Part shown: one piece after another, positions 15,912 to 23,362 of the stretch
How the letters are laid out: the number at the start of each line of letters is the position of its first letter
How positions within the stretch are numbered: position 1 is the stretch's first letter
Source: Acidobacteriota bacterium
GTDB lineage: Bacteria; Acidobacteriota; Blastocatellia; RBC074
Direction: 5' to 3'
Length of the DNA: 63,617 nt
Assembly (NCBI GenBank): GCA_018269055.1
Contig: JAFDVI010000037.1
Coordinates: 1 to 63,617 of the forward strand
Notes under the pieces: generated by a model
What the model saw: only the letters and a program-made list of their open reading frames with translations
The model's database searches: none
What the model was told of the DNA's origin: nothing
Program-made: the position numbers and the translations under genes

Positions 15912-15960
15912 TGGGAGTTGGGAGTTGGGAGTTGGGAGTTGGGAGTTGGGAGTTGGGAGT
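15912..15960. repeat. seven tandem copies of TGGGAGT at the ABC ATPase start
   Basis: Seven exact head-to-tail 7-bp units fill positions 15912-15960, directly upstream of the minus-strand ATG at 15911, where a ribosome binding site would be. The next 40 bp contain ATCTCCC-type inverse copies that could pair with the array. Such heptamer arrays change copy number by slippage. Confidence 0.9.
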
Positions 15961-16001
15961 GACTTAAATGCTATCTCCCATCTCCCACCCCCTATCTCCC
16001 G

Positions 16002-16853
16002 TCAGACAATGTCGGCGAATTCGCGTTCCAGGTGTTTGAAGTATTTATAGCCAAGCCAGACCAGCAAACAGGAAACCGCCGCCGCCAGCAGCAGGTAATC
16101 GAATTGCGGGGGCTGTTGCTGCAAAATCGTCCGGCGGTACCCGTCAATGATCGCCGCCATCGGGTTCAGCGAAAAATACCAGGCGCGCCATCGCTGCGGC
16201 ACCACCGAAGCCGGATACAAAATCGGCGTCACGAACATCCAGATTTGAATCAACAACGGCAGCGTATGTCGAACGTCGCGGTACAGCACTGTGAATGCCG
16301 ACAGCAGCAAACTGATTCCGACGGTAAACAGAATCTGGATCGTCACAATTGGCAAAACGTACATCAGATTCCAGCTTGGCAGCACTCGATACACCGCCAT
16401 CAGCAACACAAACGCCGCTGCCGCGATTAGGAAATCCAACAGCGCAGCCATCACCGCCGCCAGCGGAATGACTTCGCGCGGAAAGTAAATTTTGGTGATG
16501 ATGTGTGAATTGGCAATCAGGCTGGGAATGGCGAACGATAGCGAAGTCGAAAAGAACGTCCACGGCAACAATGCCGCATACGAAAACAGCGGATACGGAA
16601 TGCCGTCGCTTTCGATCCGCGCAAACCACGAAAAAAACACCGTGAACACTACCATCAGCGACAATGGCTGCAACACTGCCCAGGCCACGCCGAGCGCCGT
16701 TTGTTTATACCGCACCTTGATCTCGCGCAGGGTCAACAGCCAGAGAAGCTCGCGATGCCGCCAGAGTTCCCGTGCGTGGCCAACAAGATTATCGTTCCAT
16801 TCGATGTAGGTTTCGGGCAATGGTTCAGGCGGGATACCGTCAGTTGGCGTCAT
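16002..16853 (-). CDS. ABC-2 type polysaccharide export permease (Wzm/TagG-like)
   Basis: About 283 residues from ATG 16853; no strong Shine-Dalgarno sequence is seen, and longer starts up to 16949 are possible. The segment LLWLLTLREIKVRYKQTALGVAWAVLQPL is the conserved entry to TM1 of O-antigen exporter permeases. Six hydrophobic segments follow, and the IWMFVTPILYPASVVP motif is typical of the family. It forms the membrane channel for the ATPase encoded just downstream, giving an ABC-dependent export route for the exopolysaccharide or O-antigen-like polymer. Confidence 0.9.
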   Translation of the reverse strand: MTPTDGIPPEPLPETYIEWNDNLVGHARELWRHRELLWLLTLREIKVRYKQTALGVAWAVLQPLSLMVVFTVFFSWFARIESDGIPYPLFSYAALLPWTFFSTSLSFAIPSLIANSHIITKIYFPREVIPLAAVMAALLDFLIAAAAFVLLMAVYRVLPSWNLMYVLPIVTIQILFTVGISLLLSAFTVLYRDVRHTLPLLIQIWMFVTPILYPASVVPQRWRAWYFSLNPMAAIIDGYRRTILQQQPPQFDYLLLAAAVSCLLVWLGYKYFKHLEREFADIV

Positions 16854-16970
16854 AATAATCTGTAGCGTTTGGAAACTGACGACCGTGAACCCAGATTCGC
16901 AGCCCAGCCAACTCAATCTGCAGCGACCCTTTTGCAAATGAATAGTCAACCATCTATTTTCTTCTTAACT

Positions 16971-17186
16971 TCAGGCAGCCTGTTTTCTCAGATTGACCGA
17001 AACGGGTTGCTCCTGACTTAAGCGGCTGACTTTCAAAATTGAAAAGCCGATGAGATTACCGTCAGCGTCAACTTTTTCCATGACAGCGTCATTTTCTGTT
17101 TCCTTGAAATACCCAGCGCGGCGATCAAACAAGACTTCCAGATAATCCCCTTCCTTGTCGTACCAGATTCTTACTTCTTCTCCCAT
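16971..17186 (-). CDS. DUF2283 family small protein
   Basis: 71 residues; ATG 17186 has a good AAGGGAG Shine-Dalgarno sequence. The sequence IWYDKEGDYLEVLF ... NDAVMEKVDADGNLIGFSIL matches the DUF2283 pattern. The family has no established biochemical function but is often found beside small toxin-like genes. Its start overlaps the 3' end of the gene at 17171-17485 by 16 bp, so the two are translationally coupled. Confidence 0.8.
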   Translation of the reverse strand: MGEEVRIWYDKEGDYLEVLFDRRAGYFKETENDAVMEKVDADGNLIGFSILKVSRLSQEQPVSVNLRKQAA

Positions 17187-17485
17187 AAAATTTCTCCCTT
17201 CTTGACAGTGTCAGTGTAATAAGCCGTGATGATGAAATAGTCACCGGGCAAAGCCTTAACCACCACACAAAGATACTTTGTCGTCACAGGCGTTTGTGGA
17301 TAAAGCTTATAAAACAATTCGACTCGCTGGTCCGATCTCGATCGTCTGACCTGATCCGGCTCTCGCAGGGTTTCGGCAATACGAGATTTCTGCTCTTTCA
17401 TTTCAGGATGATCGGCTTCCAAGTGGTTGATCCTTTCATCCGTTAGACGAATTATTCTTTGCCATAAATCAGCCAGGTAAATCAT
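17171..17485 (-). CDS. small protein with similarity to PBECR/RelE-like nuclease domains, paired with DUF2283
   Basis: About 104 residues from ATG 17485; a TTG at 17518 overlapping the preceding gene is an alternative. The core HPEMKEQKSRIAETLREPDQV, then LFYKLYPQ and YLCVVVKALPGDYFIITAYYT, has the length and strand order of small barnase/EndoU/colicin/RelE-like (PBECR) proteins often found beside DUF2283 genes. A toxin-antitoxin type module is a reasonable guess but not proven. The pair is embedded in the exopolysaccharide operon between a glycosyltransferase and the Wzm permease. Confidence 0.55.
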   Translation of the reverse strand: MIYLADLWQRIIRLTDERINHLEADHPEMKEQKSRIAETLREPDQVRRSRSDQRVELFYKLYPQTPVTTKYLCVVVKALPGDYFIITAYYTDTVKKGEILWEKK

Positions 17486-17514
17486 CTTGTTCAAATCAAG
17501 GAACCGCCGACGGC

Positions 17515-18720
17515 TCAACTATTACTCAGCACGCTGTCATAAATGCCCACATACTGCTTCACAATATGCGCCCAATCCCGACTTCTCGCAATAAACATTC
17601 TCGCCTGCTTGGCTATCGTGATCCGCTCGTTTTCGCTTTCCACCAGCCGCAGCAGCCGATGGGCCAGCGCTTTTTTATCATCCGCCTCAACCAGAAAACC
17701 TGCGTTGCCGTCATCCAATAATTCGCGCATGCCACCGACATCGCTTCCGACGACGACTTTTTCCATCGCCATCGCTTCCAGCGGTTTCAGCGGCGTGGTC
17801 AACTCGGTCAGGCGCGAAGGTTTTCGCGGATACACCAGCATGTCCATCACCGAATAGTAGCGGCGGATTTCGTCATGCGGAACGTTGCCGGTGAAGATGA
17901 ACTGTTCGCGCAAGGCTTCGGGGATTCGTTGGCGCAACATCGCGTCGGCTTCGCCTTCGCCGACCAGCAACAGTTTCACGTCGCGGCGCTGTCCCAGCAA
18001 AATGGTGGCGGCGTCAATCAAGACCTCCAAGCCTTCGTAAAAATAAAACGAACCGATGAAGCCAATGACAAGGTGGTTGTGCAAGTCGTACTGTTGAAGC
18101 AATTCAGCGTCAGGTTCCATGGGCTTGAACATTTCAGTGTCCACACCGTTCGGAACAACGAAAATCTTTTCGGGTGAAATCCCACGGCGAATCAAATCTT
18201 CACGCAGCGCCTGACTGATGGTCGTGACGGCGTCTGCCTGGTGCAAGGCTTCCAGTTCCGCTCGCTGTCCCAGCCGGTAGCGCAGGGAATTATGCCGCGT
18301 TTTGCCGCGATCCACCGCTGCGTCCTCTTCGTAATATCGAAGCTCGTAAACCACAGGGAGCTTCAACGCACGCGCCGCTTTGGCCGCAGCCAATCCGCAC
18401 AGCGAAGGCGAATGCGCGTGAATCACATCAACGTTCAAGTCCGTCGCCAGTCGTTTGATCTCTTTGGCCAATGTCGCCACGGTCGCCACTTGTCTGGCCA
18501 TCGGCATTGCCTGAAGTTTGGAAAACGCTGGCCAGTGGGTGCGGTGATATTCGATGCCTTTCAGTGTTTCGACTTCGCTGGCAAAGGTTTCGTGTTTTGG
18601 CGAGGTAATGGCGAACGTTTCGATCCCCAGTTGTTGCTGCGCGCGCAAAATGTAATAGCTGCGAAAACTGTAGCCGCTGAAATACGGCAGCGAATGATCT
18701 AAAACATGAAGGATTTTCAT
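17515..18720 (-). CDS. exosortase A-associated glycosyltransferase (Stp3-like, GT4)
   Basis: 401 residues from ATG 18720. The N-terminus MKILHVLDHSLPYFSGYSFR is diagnostic of the exosortase-associated glycosyltransferase group represented by Daro_2409 (family knowledge). The donor-site region GEGEADAMLRQRIPEAL and the C-terminal LKPLEAMAMEKVVVGSDVGGMRELL are GT4 hallmarks. It follows the UDP-GlcNAc 2-epimerase gene by 20 bp. It likely adds a sugar early in exopolysaccharide assembly at the inner membrane. Confidence 0.9.
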   Translation of the reverse strand: MKILHVLDHSLPYFSGYSFRSYYILRAQQQLGIETFAITSPKHETFASEVETLKGIEYHRTHWPAFSKLQAMPMARQVATVATLAKEIKRLATDLNVDVIHAHSPSLCGLAAAKAARALKLPVVYELRYYEEDAAVDRGKTRHNSLRYRLGQRAELEALHQADAVTTISQALREDLIRRGISPEKIFVVPNGVDTEMFKPMEPDAELLQQYDLHNHLVIGFIGSFYFYEGLEVLIDAATILLGQRRDVKLLLVGEGEADAMLRQRIPEALREQFIFTGNVPHDEIRRYYSVMDMLVYPRKPSRLTELTTPLKPLEAMAMEKVVVGSDVGGMRELLDDGNAGFLVEADDKKALAHRLLRLVESENERITIAKQARMFIARSRDWAHIVKQYVGIYDSVLSNS

Positions 18721-18740
18721 GATGTATTGGCAACCACGCT

Positions 18741-19826
18741 TCAAAACTTGAGCAGCGCGTCAACAATGCGTTCCGCTGCGCGGCCATCCCATAAATCGGG
18801 AATTCGCGGCTGACGGGAAGGCGCAGGGCCTAGAATTTCCTGCGCCGCAGCCGTGATTCGGCCGGGATTGCGGCCCACGACCTGATTGGTTCCTTGCTCG
18901 ACGGTAATCGGACGTTCGGTGTTGTCGCGCAGCGTCAGACAGGGAATTCCCAGAGCAGTGGTTTCTTCCTGCAACCCGCCGGAATCGGTCAGCACCAGGC
19001 GCGAATTGCTCCACAACTGCAAAAAATCCAGATAGCTCAACGGCTCGATCAACTTCACCCCAGGCGGAACGGCAATGTCGAACTGACGCAAACGGGATCG
19101 AGTACGCGGGTGAGCAGGGAAAATGATCGGCAATTCCACAGCGATTTCCGACAAGGCGACAAAGATGTTTCGCAGCGTTGCAATGTCGTCCACATTTGCC
19201 GGACGGTGGAGCGTCAGCACTGCAAATTCACAAGGGCGAAGATTCAATTTCGTAAGGACGCCGGATTGCCGTGCGCGTTCCAGTTGAGCAAAAAGGGAAT
19301 CAATCATGACGTTGCCGACACGAACAATTCGATCCGGCGAAATGCCTTCAGCGATCAAATTTCTGTCTGCGTCTTCGCTCGGCGTCAGCAGCAAATCGCT
19401 GATGCGGTCGGTCAGCACGCGATTGGTTTCTTCGGGCATGGAGCGGTCAAAGCTTCGCAAGCCCGCTTCGACGTGGGCGACTTTGACGCCGAGTTTTGTT
19501 GCCGTCAGCGCCGCCGCCAAGGTGGAATTCACATCGCCGACCACCACCACCCAATCCGGTTTTTCAGCGATCAAAACAGGTTCCATTGCCAGCATCACCA
19601 ACGCGACTTGCTCGGCGTGCGTGCCGGAACCGACTTCCAGGTTGATGTCGGGCAGTGGCATCTGCAAATCACGGAAGAACGATGCCGACATGGTGTCGTC
19701 GTAATGCTGTCCGGTATGAACCAATACCTGAGCGGCCTGACCGGGGTGCCGCTCAATGGCTGCGATAATCGGCGCCATCTTCATAAAATTCGGACGCGCT
19801 CCGACTACGTTGAGAATGTTCAGCAT
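18741..19826 (-). CDS. wecB: UDP-N-acetylglucosamine 2-epimerase, non-hydrolysing
   Basis: 361 residues from ATG 19826; a TTG at 19868 would overlap the previous gene. It interconverts UDP-GlcNAc and UDP-ManNAc. Family landmarks are LNVVGARPNFMKMAPII at the start, VLVHTGQHYDD, HVEAGLRSFDRSMPEETNRVLTD, and the C-terminal TDSGGLQEETTALGIPCLTLRDNTERP. It supplies ManNAc-type precursors for the surrounding glycosyltransferases. Located 25 bp after the Stp1-like gene in a tight operon. Confidence 0.93.
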   Translation of the reverse strand: MLNILNVVGARPNFMKMAPIIAAIERHPGQAAQVLVHTGQHYDDTMSASFFRDLQMPLPDINLEVGSGTHAEQVALVMLAMEPVLIAEKPDWVVVVGDVNSTLAAALTATKLGVKVAHVEAGLRSFDRSMPEETNRVLTDRISDLLLTPSEDADRNLIAEGISPDRIVRVGNVMIDSLFAQLERARQSGVLTKLNLRPCEFAVLTLHRPANVDDIATLRNIFVALSEIAVELPIIFPAHPRTRSRLRQFDIAVPPGVKLIEPLSYLDFLQLWSNSRLVLTDSGGLQEETTALGIPCLTLRDNTERPITVEQGTNQVVGRNPGRITAAAQEILGPAPSRQPRIPDLWDGRAAERIVDALLKF

Positions 19827-19851
19827 GGTGTTTGAGGAAAAGGCGGTAGCG

Positions 19852-21153
19852 TTATTGACCACGGGCAATCATTCGCAGGTTGTGCGTTTCGGTTTTGGTT
19901 TTACGTTGCGCTGTGGATTCCAACAGTTCAACAAAATTTAGCAGTAACGGATGCCACTGATGTTCAAGTTCGACGAATCGCCGCGCGCGCCATCCAAGAC
20001 TTTCGCGCAAACCGTCATCTCGGATCAGTTGAATTACGGCGGAGGCAAAGTCGGATGGCGAACTGGCAAGCAGCAACTGCTCTTCGTGGGCGACACGCAA
20101 GCTCTTGGCGGCTTCCGGCGTGGCGACAATCGCTTTGCCGCAAGCCATCGCTTCCAGCACCTTGTTCTGAATTCCGCGCGCGATTCTGAGCGGTGCGACA
20201 CAAACCGTGGCTTCGCGCAAATAAGGACGAACGTCTTCCACCGTGCCAGTGACAATGACACCAGGCTGTTCGCCCAGCTTTTTCACTTCGGATGTTGGAT
20301 TGCTGCCGACGATTAAAAATTCCGCCAACGGCTCCTGCTGGCGAATCCCTGGAAAAACTTCTGTGGCAAACCAGTTGACGGCCTCGACATTGGCGTAATA
20401 ATCCATTGCGCCTGTGAACACCAGACGCGGTTTTGACGGCGTTTCACGGGAATTAGGAAGCGGCAAACGAATCACTTTGCCGACAATCGCTTCCGAATGC
20501 TCCGGTTGAAAATACTCCGAATCCACGCCGTTGGTCATGATGCGTACGCGAGCGCGTAGAGTGAATTCATCCAGATCGTCGAGCAATTCCGCCTCATGCC
20601 GTGTTGTCAAAATCGAAGTGGCGAACCCGGAGATGATTTCCATTTCATGTTTTCGCATCCGGCGACCCTCCACTTCGTAAATCCAGCGTTTAGGCGGAGT
20701 CGTTCGGGCGGCATATTCGTGCCATTTTTCCGAATCCACATCCACCAAGTCCACAATGGTTTGCGCGCGCCATGACAATGGAATGTATTGCGCCATTGCC
20801 GAAGAGTAGACAAACACCGCGTCAAACTCCTGCTGCCTGAACGCGCGTTTGACCAATCGTCGCATCTTTCGCGAGCCGAAATATCCCAGCGAAAGCGGAT
20901 GCGAAGTCAACAACGCGAATAACGCGCGCAGTTTCGCCCAAAACTTTCTGAGTCGCACGATTCGCACTGAAGCGCATCCTCGCGCCAGATCCACCTGATA
21001 ATGCAAATCGCGCATATTGTCGGCAAACGCCAGCAAGTGAACCTCATGGCCGCGTTCGACCAGCGCACGCAGTTCGTGGTACGAGCGAATTTTGTCGCCC
21101 TTGTTCGGCGGGTAAGGAATTCGATGGGCCAGAAACAACAGCTTCATCTTCAT
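19852..21153 (-). CDS. exosortase/EpsH-associated sugar transferase (Stp1-like)
   Basis: 433 residues from ATG 21153, whose ATGA overlaps the FemAB-like stop codon. The N-terminus KLLFLAHRIPYPPNKGDKIR is diagnostic of the TIGR03087-type PEP-CTERM/EpsH1 sugar transferases. Other family features are VDLVDVDSEKWHEYA and the C-terminal GIQNKVLEAMACGKAIVATPEAAKSL. It is a GT-B enzyme of exopolysaccharide assembly, coupled on both sides to exosortase-associated genes. Confidence 0.92.
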   Translation of the reverse strand: MKMKLLFLAHRIPYPPNKGDKIRSYHELRALVERGHEVHLLAFADNMRDLHYQVDLARGCASVRIVRLRKFWAKLRALFALLTSHPLSLGYFGSRKMRRLVKRAFRQQEFDAVFVYSSAMAQYIPLSWRAQTIVDLVDVDSEKWHEYAARTTPPKRWIYEVEGRRMRKHEMEIISGFATSILTTRHEAELLDDLDEFTLRARVRIMTNGVDSEYFQPEHSEAIVGKVIRLPLPNSRETPSKPRLVFTGAMDYYANVEAVNWFATEVFPGIRQQEPLAEFLIVGSNPTSEVKKLGEQPGVIVTGTVEDVRPYLREATVCVAPLRIARGIQNKVLEAMACGKAIVATPEAAKSLRVAHEEQLLLASSPSDFASAVIQLIRDDGLRESLGWRARRFVELEHQWHPLLLNFVELLESTAQRKTKTETHNLRMIARGQ

Positions 21154-22196
21154 GGAAAATTTCTGACGATCTTCGGGCCAATCAGTTTGGTCATCCACAA
21201 TGGCATTCGCTGCCAGGTTTTGATCATCAAATCAAATTTCGGATTTGTCGGATTCAGATTCGGCATCTGTTTGGCGCGAACCAGAAAAAATTTGTACGGC
21301 AATGGACGCTCCGTCATGCGCCAGCCACGTTTGAACGCATACGCGCCGGTTCCCAGTTTGCTGCGCCCAAAATCGAATCGTGTGTAACCACGCGCCGCCG
21401 ACAACCGCATCAATTCCCAGTACAGAAAGTTGTTGATGCCTGCGCGGTAAAATTCCGGATCGGAGCCGGAATAATACGGCAGCACGGCGTCGCGAAAATA
21501 AAAGCTCAGCACTGCGGCGGCTGCTCGGCGCTGGTGGCGAATCAGCAAAATGTCTGCCTTGTCGCGAAACTCGCGCAAAAATTCGGAAAACAACTTTTTC
21601 GGAAACACCGGCGTTCCCAATCGTCTGACGTTTGCGGCGTACAACTCATAAAACTCATCCAGCAGCTCTTCGCAGCCCAGCGAGGTTGTAAAGCCATGTT
21701 TTTGTCCCAGGCGAATCATTCGCCGCACATCACCAGGAAAGCCGTTCATCAAATCGCTGTCGTTCTTGGTAATTGGCTGCTCGAAGCTGACATAAAGCTT
21801 TTGTTCAAGGAACTCCGGTTGGGGCGTGAAAAATCCATCCGGCTGAGCGTTGCGCAATTCCAGATAATCCACTTGCCGGTCAATCGCCAGCGACTTGGCG
21901 GCGGCAATTAAAGCCTGCTGCGAAGCCGCGTCTGCGGCCACTGCGCCGCCGTACACTGCATTTGGCGACGAAACCAGAGTGGAACCGAACCAGCTTCGGA
22001 CTTCAAATAACGGCAGCACCCCACAAATTTCTCCGTCGCGTTCGACATAGAAACTGAGCTGGCGATGTTTCCAGGTGCGTTCAACGACTCGCTGCCAGCC
22101 GCTGGTGTGGCAAATGCTTGCTTGTGAATTGTCGCTGACAAAATGATCCCAACGAGAAGCGTCTGTCGGGGAAAACGGTTTGATGTTTAAGCTCAC
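21150..22196 (-). CDS. FemAB-like GNAT-fold protein of the PEP-CTERM/exopolysaccharide locus
   Basis: About 348 residues from GTG 22196, which follows the deacetylase stop by 10 bp; a TTG at 22223 would overlap that gene. It matches the PEP-CTERM-associated FemAB family: an early CHTSGWQRVVERTWKH segment, AAVLSFYFRDAVLPYYSGSDPEFYRAGINNFLYWELM in the second GNAT domain, and ARGYTRFDFGRSKLGTGAYAFKRGW at the end. Relatives transfer amino acids or acyl groups. Here it probably decorates the polymer or an anchor, but the substrate is unknown. Confidence 0.88.
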   Translation of the reverse strand: MSLNIKPFSPTDASRWDHFVSDNSQASICHTSGWQRVVERTWKHRQLSFYVERDGEICGVLPLFEVRSWFGSTLVSSPNAVYGGAVAADAASQQALIAAAKSLAIDRQVDYLELRNAQPDGFFTPQPEFLEQKLYVSFEQPITKNDSDLMNGFPGDVRRMIRLGQKHGFTTSLGCEELLDEFYELYAANVRRLGTPVFPKKLFSEFLREFRDKADILLIRHQRRAAAAVLSFYFRDAVLPYYSGSDPEFYRAGINNFLYWELMRLSAARGYTRFDFGRSKLGTGAYAFKRGWRMTERPLPYKFFLVRAKQMPNLNPTNPKFDLMIKTWQRMPLWMTKLIGPKIVRNFP

Positions 22197-22206
22197 TTCA
22201 ACGGGA

Positions 22207-23121
22207 TTAATCCATTCGAGCAAAAGCCGGATTGGATCCGACGGGATTTAGTTCTGCAATTTCCACATTCGCCCCATTCATTCGGAGCACGTCACGCATC
22301 GGGGCGAAGCGGAATTCTTTGAGCAATCGGTTCAGTCTGGATTCGGTTGCATCCAAATTGATCCGGTGTCGCCAAACATTTGATCGTGTGCCAGCGATCA
22401 CAGGTTGATCCGGGTCAACTTCCCATGCGTGAACCATGAAAATCCCCGGTTGATTTTCGTGCGTGTTGATGCGGCGCAATCCCCAGCGGAACAACGGGTA
22501 CGGCAAAAACCGAAAGTATCCGCCGCCAGTCACCGGAAAATTGACACCGGCCAGGCGAACGCTGGAAGGCGGAAATTCAACGATTTCACCCGCTTGGCGG
22601 CGAATGATGTGAATGAAGCGTTCGGCGTCCGGGATTCCGTACCGGTCGTGAAAAATCGGAAAGATCGAAGAATCGTACTGAAACTCTTCTTCGATCAACA
22701 CATCCAGCGCCCACAATGTTTGTTTGGTGATGGAATAGGTCGGTGCGCGATACCCGATGATTTCGTGCCCGGTCAGGTCTTCCAACAGAAATTTCGCGCG
22801 GCGCAAATCCTCTCGAAATTCCGCCCGGGTTTGGGTATGGATCAGTTGATGTTGGTAACTGTGGCAGGCAATTTCGTGCCCGGCTTGGGCAATGCGGCGA
22901 ACCAATCGTGGAGCTTGTTCCGCCACCCAACCCAGGATAAAAAAAGTGCTGTGGACTTTGTGGCCGGCCAGCAATTCCAGCAATCGCTGTGTGTTTCGTT
23001 CGACTCTGGATTCCCATTTGTGCCAATCGTCGCGCCGCACCACATCGGTAAAGGCTTCGACCTGGAAATAATCTTCCACATCAACCGTCAGCGCGTTGAC
23101 CGGTTTGCTTGAATGGTTCAT
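22207..23121 (-). CDS. polysaccharide deacetylase, exosortase-locus type (DUF3473)
   Basis: 304 residues from ATG 23121. The NodB fold is shown by ALTVDVEDYFQV (metal Asp14), GHEIACHSYQHQ (His87 and His91) and EIIGYRAPTYSI. The C-terminal block PVTGGGYFRFLPYPLFRWG plus FMVHAWEVDPDQP is the DUF3473 extension typical of PEP-CTERM loci. It would remove N-acetyl groups from the exopolysaccharide. It is the first gene of the minus-strand exopolysaccharide operon in this window. Confidence 0.92.
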   Translation of the reverse strand: MNHSSKPVNALTVDVEDYFQVEAFTDVVRRDDWHKWESRVERNTQRLLELLAGHKVHSTFFILGWVAEQAPRLVRRIAQAGHEIACHSYQHQLIHTQTRAEFREDLRRAKFLLEDLTGHEIIGYRAPTYSITKQTLWALDVLIEEEFQYDSSIFPIFHDRYGIPDAERFIHIIRRQAGEIVEFPPSSVRLAGVNFPVTGGGYFRFLPYPLFRWGLRRINTHENQPGIFMVHAWEVDPDQPVIAGTRSNVWRHRINLDATESRLNRLLKEFRFAPMRDVLRMNGANVEIAELNPVGSNPAFARMD

Positions 23122-23314
23122 TTCAGCTTGTCCCACGAAGTTTTCAGCCAAACGGGTGTCCAAGATTTACGTTATTCGTTTTGGGGAGCACGGAGTTAGG
23201 GGATTTTCAGCGCCCGGATGATAGCCTCAGCTTTGGAAGTTATTCAAGCATAAAGTTAATTGCTTCATTGATTTGTGGCAGGTCAGCGATTTTCCGGCGA
23301 AGGTTGACGATGAA

Positions 23315-23353
23315 AAAAGAGCCTGGAGTTCCCGCTGAACTTCAGGCTCTTTT
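23315..23353 (-). terminator. intrinsic terminator after the prolyl oligopeptidase gene
   Basis: Arms 23315-23331 (AAAAGAGCCTGGAGTTC) and 23337-23353 (GAACTTCAGGCTCTTTT) pair with one mismatch around a 5-nt loop. On the minus strand the stem is followed by a run of six T residues. It lies 10 bp beyond the stop codon at 23363. Confidence 0.85.
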
Positions 23354-23362
23354 GAGGAACGG

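Noticed and set aside
15912..15960. Tandem repeat considered as a CRISPR array
   Set aside because: Units are 7 bp, contiguous and without spacers; no cas genes are present.
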